Source of the DNA: JAVKSL01 sp050744085
Lineage (GTDB): Bacteria > Actinomycetota > Acidimicrobiia > Acidimicrobiales > JAJPHD01
Direction: 5' to 3'
Assembly: GCA_050744085.1 (NCBI GenBank)
Contig: JBOGGU010000073.1
Coordinates: 25,841 to 89,840 of the forward strand
Length of the DNA stretch: 64,000 nt
The notes below the pieces were generated by a model. It worked only from the letters and a program-made list of their open reading frames with translations. It ran no database searches and was not told the origin of the DNA. The translations under genes and the position numbers were made by a program. Positions 7,708 through 15,579 of this stretch are shown here, piece by piece (position 1 is the stretch's first letter; each line of letters begins with the position of its first letter).

Positions 7708-9090
7708 ATGTCGCTGCCCCAGGTGGTGGCCGTCGTGGAGGGGTCGCCCGCCGCCCGGGCCGGTCTGGTCCCTGGGGACGAGATCGTCTCGGTGAACGGC
7801 CAGGTGCCCCGAGATGTGATCGCTTATCAGATCCTGCTCGACGAGGCGGAGCTGGACCTGGAGTTGCGCCGCGGTGGCCTCGAGCTCAGCGTTGCGGTGG
7901 CCAAGGACGCCGGGGCGCCTTTGGGCGCCGAGGTCTCCTCCGCGCTGTTCGACCGGGTCCGCACCTGCGACAACCACTGCGAGTTCTGCTTCATCCACCA
8001 GCTTCCCAAGGGCATGCGGCGCAGCTTGTACATGAAGGACGACGATTACCGCCTGAGCTTTCTCTACGGGAACTTCACCACGCTTACCCGCTTCACCGAG
8101 GCCGACCTTGAAAGGGTCATCAACGAGGCGCTGTCCCCGCTGTTCGTCAGCATCCACGCCACCGAGCCCCGCCTCCGAGCACGAATGCTGCGGAACCCCC
8201 GGGGGGCCACCAGCCTGCGTTGGCTCAAAGCCCTGCTGGAGGCGGGGATCGAGGTTCACGGCCAGATAGTGGTCTGCCCTGGGGTCAACGATGGCGAGGC
8301 ACTGGAGGACACCCTGACAGGGATCCTCGACGAGTACCCGAGCCTTGCAACTGCCGCAGTGGTCCCTCTTGGAGTCAGCCGCTGGTCACCTGCCGAAGCA
8401 ATGCGTCCCCACACCACGGCCGAGGCTGGTGCGGTGCTCGACTTGGTGGGGGAGGCCCAGGAGTGCTTCTTCGGTGCCCTCGGCCGGCGGTTGGTGTTCG
8501 CCGCCGACGAGTACTACCTGATGGCCGGCAGGCCCTTCCCCGACGCTGGTGCCTACGATGGCTTCCCCCAGCACGAGAACGGGATAGGGATGGCCCGGGC
8601 TTTCACGCAGGCCTTTGCAGGCGACGCCACATCTGCGTTCGGCCCCCGGCCAGGGTTCTTTGCCTGGGTGGACGGCGCCCCAGCGCAGGGGTATCGGGCC
8701 CCCCGCACCCAGGCTGTCCCGGTCATGCTACGCCACCGGCTCCGAGACCGGGTGGATGTCGGGATACTGACCGGTGGGTACGGAGCCATGGTGCTGCGGC
8801 CACTCATCGAGGGTCTCAGGCGCGACAATGTGAGAGTGTTGCCAGTGCGCAACGACTTCTTCGGGGGGAACATCGCAGTGACCGGGCTCATGGTGGGCGC
8901 AGACATAGCCAGCGTGCTGGAGCGCGAGCCGCCGGGCGATCGCTACCTCCTGCCGGATGTGTGCCTCTCGGAAGGACGCTTCCTCGACGGGCTGCGGCCG
9001 GCCGAGCTACCACGTCCCGTCGAGGTGGTCCCCACCGACGGGCTATCGCTGCGGCGCGCCCTGGGGGTGGACGAGCTGGTGGGACGATGA
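7708..9090 (+). CDS. DUF512 protein: PDZ plus Cys-cluster radical-SAM-like domain
   Basis: A 460-residue protein. An N-terminal PDZ-like domain (VVEGSPAARAGLVPGDEIVSVNG, residues 9-31) is followed by RTCDNHCEFCFIHQLP, a C-x3-C-x2-C cluster at C87, C91 and C94 like that of radical SAM enzymes, and then a DUF512 C-terminus (HENGIGMA, GGYGAMVLRPL, NDFFGGNIAVTGLMVG). The biochemical function is unknown. Neighbourhood with der is also common in Firmicutes. Here the stop overlaps the der start by ATGA, so a role near ribosome assembly is a reasonable guess. The ATG at 7708 lies 7 bases after TATCCT (7695-7700); upstream codons belong to a shadow of the divergent blaI. Confidence 0.85.
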   Translation: MSLPQVVAVVEGSPAARAGLVPGDEIVSVNGQVPRDVIAYQILLDEAELDLELRRGGLELSVAVAKDAGAPLGAEVSSALFDRVRTCDNHCEFCFIHQLPKGMRRSLYMKDDDYRLSFLYGNFTTLTRFTEADLERVINEALSPLFVSIHATEPRLRARMLRNPRGATSLRWLKALLEAGIEVHGQIVVCPGVNDGEALEDTLTGILDEYPSLATAAVVPLGVSRWSPAEAMRPHTTAEAGAVLDLVGEAQECFFGALGRRLVFAADEYYLMAGRPFPDAGAYDGFPQHENGIGMARAFTQAFAGDATSAFGPRPGFFAWVDGAPAQGYRAPRTQAVPVMLRHRLRDRVDVGILTGGYGAMVLRPLIEGLRRDNVRVLPVRNDFFGGNIAVTGLMVGADIASVLEREPPGDRYLLPDVCLSEGRFLDGLRPAELPRPVEVVPTDGLSLRRALGVDELVGR

Positions 9091-10448
9091 TCGAGCCAGC
9101 CACCGCGCCAGCCACAGGGCCAACGGCAGCGCTACCGATGGTGGCGGTCGTCGGGAGACCGAACGTGGGCAAGTCCTCCCTGGTAAACCGTATGGTTGGT
9201 GCAAGGGTCGCCGTGGTGGAGGAACATCCTGGGGTGACCAGGGACCGCAAGTGCCTCACCGCGCAGTGGAACGGGCGCCCTTTCAGCATTGTCGACACCG
9301 GCGGTTGGCTTGCTGGGCGCAACGGCCTGGAGGCTCAGGTGAGCGCACAGGCCGAGCGCGCCCTCGTCCAGGCGGACGTGGTCCTGCTTGTGCTCGATGC
9401 CACGGTTGGCATCACGGCGGAGGACGAGGGAGTGGCGGCCCTGGTGCGCAAGAGCTCAATTCCTTGCCTAGTCGTGGCAAACAAGGTGGATTCGGCGTCG
9501 CGGGAGTCCGACGCCTGGGAGTTGGCCGCCCTGGGGCTGGGGGACCCGCTGATGGTGAGCGCCCTCCACGGCAGGGGAGCGGGGGACCTGCTGGACGAGG
9601 TGGTCAGGCGGCTGCCACCAGAGGCGGCGACTGATCTGCCGGACCGGGCCGACGAACCGCCGGCCATCGCCATCGTGGGGCGGCCCAATGTCGGGAAGTC
9701 CACCCTGTTCAACCGCCTGGTGGGCGACGAGCGGTCGGTTACCCACGACCTGCCGGGCACCACCCGCGACGCCGTGGACACGGTGGTGGAGACCGAGGCC
9801 GGGGCGCTGCGCTTCATCGACACTGCCGGCTTGCGGCGCAAGTCCCGCATCGGCCAGGGCGCGGAGTACTACTCACTGGTGCGGGCGCTCCAGGCGATCG
9901 ACCGCGCCGACGTGTCGTTGCTGGTCATCGACGCCACCCAGGGGGTCACCCACCAGGACCAGCGCCTGGCGGAGCGCATCGACGCGGCGGGCAGCCCCGT
10001 GGTCATCGTCCTCAACAAGTGGGAGTGCCTGGACAACGAGGCCCGGGAGCAGCTGCGCCTCGACGTCGAGGACCGGCTGGGGTTCTTGGCCTACGCGCCA
10101 GCCCTGCGGATCAGCGCCCTGACCGGCTTAGGAGTGCATCGCCTGCTACCAGCGGTGACGTCCTCGATGGATGCGTACCGCCGGCGAGTGCCGACCGGGG
10201 CGCTGAACACCCTCATCCAGCAGGCCCAGCGCGCCCAACCCGCGTCTGGGTCGCGGGTCTTGTACGCAGTCCAGGGGGCCACCGACCCCCCCACGATCAC
10301 GCTGTTCACCGATCACGGCTTGGAGCCCACCTACGTCCGCTACCTGGAGAGGCGCATCCGCGAGCACTTTGCGCTCGGGCCGACCGCCCTCAAGCTCCGG
10401 GTCCGGCGTAAGGCCTCGCGGTCCCGTCCGAGCGAGCGAAGCAGGTGA
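9087..10448 (+). CDS. der: Ribosome biogenesis GTPase Der (EngA)
   Basis: The double GTPase needed for 50S maturation. Two G domains are visible: the first P-loop GRPNVGKS at residues 23-30 and the second at 198-205, each with D-T-x-G switch II (DTGGW, DTAGLR) and N-K-x-D-type specificity motifs (ANKVD, LNKWE). The C-terminal KH-like domain follows (residues about 355-445). The first 18 residues are an Ala/Thr/Pro-rich extension (ATAPATGPTAA). The ATG overlaps the DUF512 stop by 4 bases. The usual actinobacterial partner cmk is absent here. Confidence 0.96.
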   Translation: MIEPATAPATGPTAALPMVAVVGRPNVGKSSLVNRMVGARVAVVEEHPGVTRDRKCLTAQWNGRPFSIVDTGGWLAGRNGLEAQVSAQAERALVQADVVLLVLDATVGITAEDEGVAALVRKSSIPCLVVANKVDSASRESDAWELAALGLGDPLMVSALHGRGAGDLLDEVVRRLPPEAATDLPDRADEPPAIAIVGRPNVGKSTLFNRLVGDERSVTHDLPGTTRDAVDTVVETEAGALRFIDTAGLRRKSRIGQGAEYYSLVRALQAIDRADVSLLVIDATQGVTHQDQRLAERIDAAGSPVVIVLNKWECLDNEAREQLRLDVEDRLGFLAYAPALRISALTGLGVHRLLPAVTSSMDAYRRRVPTGALNTLIQQAQRAQPASGSRVLYAVQGATDPPTITLFTDHGLEPTYVRYLERRIREHFALGPTALKLRVRRKASRSRPSERSR

Positions 10449-10452
10449 GTAG

Positions 10453-11556
10453 GTGACTGTCACGCAGGTGATCGACCGCCCTGTCCTGGCTGTGGTGGCC
10501 GTGGCGTGCGCATCGGCTGCCGTGGTGTGGGGCCGCTCCGCGCGCCGGCTGCTCAGGGCCAGCCGGCGTATCCGCCACGACCAGGCCGGGCACGACGGGC
10601 AGGATGCCCTGGCTGTGGCCAACGCGGCGTACATGAAAGACGCCCACACCGCGCTGCTGTACGTGCTGCTCTTCGTGATAGCGGCGACAGCTTCGGGAAC
10701 GGGGCGCTCGCTGTACGCCCTTCCGTTCCTGCTGGTGCTGATTGCGGTGGGGATCTCGTTGCGCTATGCCCCAAGGTTCCTCGGTGCGGCGCGCGTTTCC
10801 GAGAGCCGTGCGCACCTGGAGCGCCGGGCAGAGGAGGTCCTGGCCCAGGAGGAGCTGGCCCCGCTGCGTTGGTCGGCTCGGCTGGCTCCCGGCCAGCTCC
10901 CGGACATGGAAGGCTTCGAGGTGGGGCAGGCCTACCTGCCGGGAACCGGCGCGATGGCTGGCGACTTCTACGACGTGAACGCGATCATGCCCACCCGGTG
11001 GGCCGCGGTGATCGGTGACGTCACCGGGCACGGTATCGAGCCGTCGATAACTGCTTTCCAGGTCAAGTACCTCCTGCGGGTGCTGCTTCGCCAGTACCGG
11101 GACCCGGCCCAGGCGCTCGAGGAGCTTAACTTGGTGCTGTCCGCCCAGGGTGCAGGCGAGGAGCTGGTTTCCATGTGCGCGGTGGTTTTCGACCAGGTGG
11201 CCGGCACGCTGCGATATGCATCGGCAGGCCACCCCCCGGCCTGGCTCTGGCACGCCGGCGAGGTCAGGCCGCTCCGGGCGACGGGGCCGTTGATCGCCCT
11301 CGACCCCAACGGCAGCTTCATCAGTCGGGAGGTGGCGCTCAACCCCGGCGACGTGCTCCTCCTCTATACCGATGGGCTGGCTGAGGCGAGGTCGGGTGAG
11401 CAGCTCTTCGGCGAGGACCGTGTTGCGGGGATCCTGCGCCGGGACCCGGGCATGGACCTCACGATCTTGTGCAAGTCGCTGCTGGATGCCGCACAGGACT
11501 TCGCGTCGGAGCCCCTGAGCGACGACGTTGCAATCTTGGGGATCAGGCGGCGCTGA
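10453..11556 (+). CDS. Membrane-anchored PP2C/SpoIIE-type serine phosphatase
   Basis: 367 residues. One membrane segment lies at the N-terminus and two near residues 65-110, followed by a short coiled linker and a PPM/SpoIIE phosphatase domain. Metal-binding motifs are complete: AGDFYDV, GDVTGHGIE, SAGHPPAWLW, LLYTDGLAEAR and LSDDVAIL. Such enzymes (RsbU/SpoIIE class) dephosphorylate anti-anti-sigma factors. No such partner is encoded nearby, so its substrate is unknown. The GTG start follows the der stop by 4 bases after a GGTGAGTAGG tract. Confidence 0.88.
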   Translation: MTVTQVIDRPVLAVVAVACASAAVVWGRSARRLLRASRRIRHDQAGHDGQDALAVANAAYMKDAHTALLYVLLFVIAATASGTGRSLYALPFLLVLIAVGISLRYAPRFLGAARVSESRAHLERRAEEVLAQEELAPLRWSARLAPGQLPDMEGFEVGQAYLPGTGAMAGDFYDVNAIMPTRWAAVIGDVTGHGIEPSITAFQVKYLLRVLLRQYRDPAQALEELNLVLSAQGAGEELVSMCAVVFDQVAGTLRYASAGHPPAWLWHAGEVRPLRATGPLIALDPNGSFISREVALNPGDVLLLYTDGLAEARSGEQLFGEDRVAGILRRDPGMDLTILCKSLLDAAQDFASEPLSDDVAILGIRRR

Positions 11557-11605
11557 GGCACGCCTGGCGGCCAGGGCTCGACGGCACAGGAGCTAGACCG
11601 GGAGG

Positions 11606-11803
11606 GTGCCCTGGTGTGAGGACTGCGCCCAGTTCTACGAGTCGGCCAGGGTCAGCCGCGCCGGTGAGTGCCCTGGCTGTGGGGTGGTGATCTCCAAGCC
11701 GGTGCACGTGCCGTGGCACTTCAAGATCCTGGTGTTCGCCACGGCTGGCTATCTCGCTTATCGTCTGTACCAGGGCATAATGTTGCTGGTCCACGTGCTT
11801 TAG
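11606..11803 (+). CDS. Small zinc-ribbon membrane protein
   Basis: A 65-residue product: an N-terminal ribbon with C4-x2-C7 and C22-x2-C25 (CEDC, CPGC), then one membrane helix (FKILVFATAGYLAYRLYQGI). The start is a GTG with GGGAGG directly before it, which is tight spacing. It overlaps the end of the convergent membrane protein gene by 4 bases. No function can be assigned; similar mini-proteins are common beside phosphatase or signalling genes in actinobacteria. Confidence 0.65.
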   Translation: MPWCEDCAQFYESARVSRAGECPGCGVVISKPVHVPWHFKILVFATAGYLAYRLYQGIMLLVHVL

Positions 11804-13419
11804 CGCTTGTTCGGCGGTGCCGAGATGTAGACCGCCGAGCCGGCGCTAGCGTCGCCCAGCAAGACGAAGCCTGCGGGCGGCGGGGAGCCCGGCTTCCTGA
11901 GTGCGATGATGTTGTCGGGGCGGCTGTGCAGGACCTGGGAGCGCCCGAACTGCACCCTCCAGTCGGCGGGCACCCTGGCCCGATAGCCGAGCGAGGCCAA
12001 CCGGTCGACCAGGCCGGCGCCGAGGAAGAACTGGGGTGAGTTGGCGCTGCCCATTTCCACCAGGACCGTGCCAGGTGGCGGCGGGAGGTGTGAGCCGACC
12101 ATGCGCCACGCCAGCGCCACCTCGCTGCCGTTCAGGGATCCGGGTGGGTAGTCCATGCTCGTGACTTGGAGAAGCAGGCCCACCGTGACTGCGGTCGTGG
12201 CACACCCGGCGAGGGCGACTCCAGCTCGCCGGGTGAGCGAGGCTAGGCGGTTGAATGAGCGCCCCGGTGTCCTCGCGGTCCCAAGGAGGGCGACTCCCAG
12301 GCCGATCAGGCCAGCCAACGGGAATGCGATCTCCCACAGCACCAGGTAGCCGATCAGGCCGCCGACGATCCGGGTCACAGCCGCGATGCTCCCGACGATC
12401 CCCACCAGGCTGAGCGCGCCCAGGCCCAGCGACATCCACTGCTTGCGCCACAAGCCGAGACCGGTGGCCGCCGCCGCCACCAGCACGGCAAGCGCCAGGA
12501 TGAGCCAAGGCGCAGGGCTGGAGATGGTCTGGCCCAGGACGGTGCTGGCCCCGTAGGGCAGGAGCGAGTCCACCGCTGCCACAGCGTGGGTGGCCGTGTA
12601 CCACGACACGTGCGGGGAGCTGTGGGTGAAGAAGTGCAGGATCGTCCCGAGGTTGCCTGGCCCGGGGCCGTTGGCCTCCTGGAGGAGCGGTCCTATCCAA
12701 GCGCCGATCAGGACAGCTACCCCGACCGCTCCCCATGCCAGTGCTCGAGGGGCTCGCCCGCCCCCGCGATCGCGCGCCTCGCCCTGCCTCTGCCTGGCCC
12801 ACCGGGCCAGCAGGCAGGCTGCCCCCACGGCCAGGACCACCACAGTGAGGGGCAGCGTGGACACATCGGTCTGCACCACGAAGGTCCCCACGAGGACGGC
12901 GCCGAGAAGCGACAGTCCGGAACCGTCGATTGCCGCCGCAACGAGCACGACCAACAGGACCATCGGGAGCACCACTGCCAGCGGGTTCCACGGGAAGCGC
13001 AAGCGAAGGGCGCTGAGGGTCCAGCAGAAGAAGAGCAACCAGGCGCAGGACCACAGCGCGGCTCCTCCGCCCGCACGCCGGTAGACGACTGTCACGGCCC
13101 CGACCACCGCGAGGCCCCCGATGAGCACCTCGCCCACCAGCTCGGGGCGGGCGCCTGGGCCGAACAACCGGTAGGGGATGCTGAGCAGATAGAGGTAGAC
13201 GGGGCCCGGGTGGTTCCAGCCAAAGCGATCGTACGGCCCCACGAGCTGGGTGAAGGCGACCGCCCGGCGCGTGGCGAGCTCGATCGCTGCCTGGTCGCCG
13301 CCCTGGTAAAGGTACTGAGTCGGCAGGCCGCAGGCCACTGCCTCCCAGGCAAACGGGATGGCAGCGAGCGCCACGGCCATCCAACCGAGAACGCGGGATC
13401 TGGGCCCCCGAGGCGACAT
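11800..13419 (-). CDS. Polytopic membrane protein, GT-C glycosyltransferase-like
   Basis: 539 residues with about 10-11 membrane helices and a roughly 120-residue C-terminal soluble part. The first periplasmic loop carries GGDQAAIELATRRA and FGWNHPGPVYLYLLS. An acidic residue in the first loop followed by an H-P-G-P motif is how GT-C polyprenyl-phosphate-dependent glycosyltransferases look, so a role in cell-envelope glycosylation is likely, but the sugar is unknown. The ATG at 13419 is 8 bases after TAGGGT (13433-13428). Confidence 0.7.
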   Translation of the reverse strand: MSPRGPRSRVLGWMAVALAAIPFAWEAVACGLPTQYLYQGGDQAAIELATRRAVAFTQLVGPYDRFGWNHPGPVYLYLLSIPYRLFGPGARPELVGEVLIGGLAVVGAVTVVYRRAGGGAALWSCAWLLFFCWTLSALRLRFPWNPLAVVLPMVLLVVLVAAAIDGSGLSLLGAVLVGTFVVQTDVSTLPLTVVVLAVGAACLLARWARQRQGEARDRGGGRAPRALAWGAVGVAVLIGAWIGPLLQEANGPGPGNLGTILHFFTHSSPHVSWYTATHAVAAVDSLLPYGASTVLGQTISSPAPWLILALAVLVAAAATGLGLWRKQWMSLGLGALSLVGIVGSIAAVTRIVGGLIGYLVLWEIAFPLAGLIGLGVALLGTARTPGRSFNRLASLTRRAGVALAGCATTAVTVGLLLQVTSMDYPPGSLNGSEVALAWRMVGSHLPPPPGTVLVEMGSANSPQFFLGAGLVDRLASLGYRARVPADWRVQFGRSQVLHSRPDNIIALRKPGSPPPAGFVLLGDASAGSAVYISAPPNKR

Positions 13420-13481
13420 TGGGGGGCACCCTAGATCATCCCGCCGAGCAGGTCCCCGGCGGGGGCCCGCCAGCAAGGCGC

Positions 13482-14252
13482 TCAGACGAAGCGCGGGTAC
13501 AGCGACATCCCACCGTCGACCACGATCGTGGTCCCCGTCAGGTAGCCCGCCTCGTCGCTGGCGGCCCAGGCAACCGCTGCGGCGATCTGCTCAGGCTGGC
13601 CAAAGTACCCCAGTGGTATCTCTTCCTCCACGGCGTGCTTGGCCTCTGGGTCGTCCAGGACGAAGTTGTTGATCGGGGTGGCGATAGCCCCGGGGGCGAT
13701 GTTGCACAGCCGGATCTTCTTGCCTGCCAGCTCCCGCGCGGCGGTCTCCATCAGCAGCTTCAGGCCACCCTTGCTGGCGCAGTAGTGGGCGAACCCCGGC
13801 CAGGGGATGAACTCGTGAACGCTCGACATGTTCACCACCACGCCGCCGCTGGCCGACGCCATGACCTTGGCGGCCTCCCTCAGGCACAGGAAGGCGCCGG
13901 TCAGGTTGGTTTGCAGGATCCTGGACCAGTCGGCTTCCGACATCTCCAGGAGCGGGATCTGCTTCTCGATCCCGGCGTTGTTGACCAGCAGGTCAAGGCC
14001 GCCAAAGGTCCCGGCGACCTGGGCGACCATCGCCACGACCGCGTCCTCGCTCCCCACGTCGGCTTGCAGGGCCAGGCCCTTCGCCCCAGCGCCCTCGATG
14101 GCTGCGACGACGGCCTTGGCGTCGTCGGACTCGCTGGGGGAGTAGTAGTTGACGCAGACGGAGGCGCCTTCCTGGGCCAGGCGGATGGCTGTCGCCTTGC
14201 CGATCCCGCTCGAAGCTCCGGTGACCAGTGCCCTGCGTCCTTCGAGCAGCAT
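13482..14252 (-). CDS. Short-chain dehydrogenase, glucose 1-dehydrogenase-like
   Basis: A 256-residue classical SDR. The cofactor motif TGASSGIGKA is at residues 10-19, with NNAG near residue 90, the catalytic Ser in MSSVHEF and Y-C-A-S-K as the active-site Tyr/Lys. The sequence around the active site (VHEFIPWPGFAHYCASKGG) and the C-terminal VVDGGMSLYPRF resemble bacillus-type glucose 1-dehydrogenases, so an NAD(P)-linked sugar alcohol or aldose oxidation is plausible. Substrate cannot be read from sequence. The ATG at 14252 follows an AGGAAGG about 13 bases upstream. Confidence 0.85.
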   Translation of the reverse strand: MLLEGRRALVTGASSGIGKATAIRLAQEGASVCVNYYSPSESDDAKAVVAAIEGAGAKGLALQADVGSEDAVVAMVAQVAGTFGGLDLLVNNAGIEKQIPLLEMSEADWSRILQTNLTGAFLCLREAAKVMASASGGVVVNMSSVHEFIPWPGFAHYCASKGGLKLLMETAARELAGKKIRLCNIAPGAIATPINNFVLDDPEAKHAVEEEIPLGYFGQPEQIAAAVAWAASDEAGYLTGTTIVVDGGMSLYPRFV

Positions 14253-14342
14253 CTCTTCGCACGTCCTTCCTGAGAGTCGAACTTTCCTGAACCTTAGGGC
14301 CTGACCTGTCGCCTGCGCTGGCGCGACCAGATCGTGGGCCAT

Positions 14343-14427
14343 GTCGGTCCTCGCCGGTCCTCACCGGTCCTCGCCGGTCCTGGCCGGGTCATGGCCGGGT
14401 CCCTGGCCGGGTCCCTGGCCGGGCGGC
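14343..14427. repeat. Degenerate short tandem repeats before htrA-like gene
   Basis: Copies of a CGGTCCTCGC-type unit are followed by copies of TGGCCGGGTCCC (period about 12) between the divergent SDR and protease genes. No coding function is apparent. It is one of many short repeat expansions in this window. Confidence 0.6.
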
Positions 14428-14463
14428 TTGGCATTTAGCCGGTCGGTACGCCAGGATTGCACG

Positions 14464-15576
14464 GTGATTCGCCCTCGAGCCCTGATCCTTGCTGTCCTGA
14501 CGCCCGCGGCCCTCCTTGCCGGTTGCACTGCAGGCAACGGCTCCGCCACCCCCACTCCGACCTCCCAGGCGACGCCGCCGCCGACCCCGACTCCCACTCC
14601 GAGCGCCGTTCAACCAGGGGCGGAAGGCCTCCAGCAGGACTTCGTGAACGTGGTGAGCAGGGTGAAGCCCTCGGTTGTCCAGATCACCGCCACGACATCG
14701 AGCGGGACCAGCCTCGGGTCTGGCGTGGTCTACGACACCAAGGGCGACATAGTGACCAACGACCATGTGGTCCTGGGGTCCACCAACCTTTCGGTCCAGC
14801 TGGCCAGTGGCGGCGCTCCTCTGATCGCGACGCTGGTGGGCGCGTTCGGGCCGGACGACCTGGCCGTGGTCAAGATCCAAGCAGCCAAGGGCCTCCTGCA
14901 CCCTGCCACCTTCGCCAACTCGGCGAAGTTGGCCGTGGGTGACATCGTGCTCGCAATAGGCAACCCCCTGGCCTTCGAGAGCAGCGTCACGGAGGGGATC
15001 ATCAGCGCCACGGGTCGCACCGTCTCCGAGCCTCCCGCCCCCGGCTCACCCGGGGGCACGATAGCCAATGCCATACAGACCAGCGCGGCGATCAACCCGG
15101 GCAACAGTGGCGGCGCCCTCGTAGATCTGTCTGGTCAGGTGGTGGGCATTCCCACCTTGACAGCGGTGGACCCACAGATCGGCGGGGCCGCGGCCGGCAT
15201 TGGCTTCGCCATCCCTTCCAACACGGTCACCGACATCGCTGGCCAGGTCATCGCCCACGGCCACGTGGTGAACTCCCACCGGGCCGACCTGGGCATCACT
15301 GCATTCGACGCCGCCGACTACGCCGGCCGACCACTTGGGGTGGGGGTGCAGAGCACGCTTGCTGGAGGGCCCGCGGCCAAGGCGGGAATCCAGGCTGGGT
15401 CGGTCCTCACCTCCGTCAACGGGACGCAAGTCCAGACGCTATCGGACCTGGAGGGCGTCCTGGTGCACCTCAAGCCGGGCCAGCAGGTCAAGGTCGGCCT
15501 CATCCGGCCGAGCGGGGCCAAGGCGACAGTCGACGTGACGCTGGGAACACTGCCCGGCAACTCCAGCGCCGGCTGA
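14464..15576 (+). CDS. HtrA/DegQ-like serine protease lipoprotein with PDZ domain
   Basis: 370 residues. The N-terminus is a lipoprotein signal ending LLAGC (lipidated C21), followed by a Thr/Pro linker. The trypsin-like domain keeps the catalytic triad: His in TNDHVV, Asp in DDLAVV and Ser in GNSGGAL. A C-terminal PDZ domain follows (GPAAKAGIQAGSVLTSVNG). It would act outside the membrane in envelope protein quality control. The GTG at 14464 lies 6 bases after CAGGAT, with TTGGCA 18 bases before that. The CLC channel gene follows 3 bases after its stop. Confidence 0.9.
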   Translation: MIRPRALILAVLTPAALLAGCTAGNGSATPTPTSQATPPPTPTPTPSAVQPGAEGLQQDFVNVVSRVKPSVVQITATTSSGTSLGSGVVYDTKGDIVTNDHVVLGSTNLSVQLASGGAPLIATLVGAFGPDDLAVVKIQAAKGLLHPATFANSAKLAVGDIVLAIGNPLAFESSVTEGIISATGRTVSEPPAPGSPGGTIANAIQTSAAINPGNSGGALVDLSGQVVGIPTLTAVDPQIGGAAAGIGFAIPSNTVTDIAGQVIAHGHVVNSHRADLGITAFDAADYAGRPLGVGVQSTLAGGPAAKAGIQAGSVLTSVNGTQVQTLSDLEGVLVHLKPGQQVKVGLIRPSGAKATVDVTLGTLPGNSSAG

Positions 15577-15579
15577 GCG

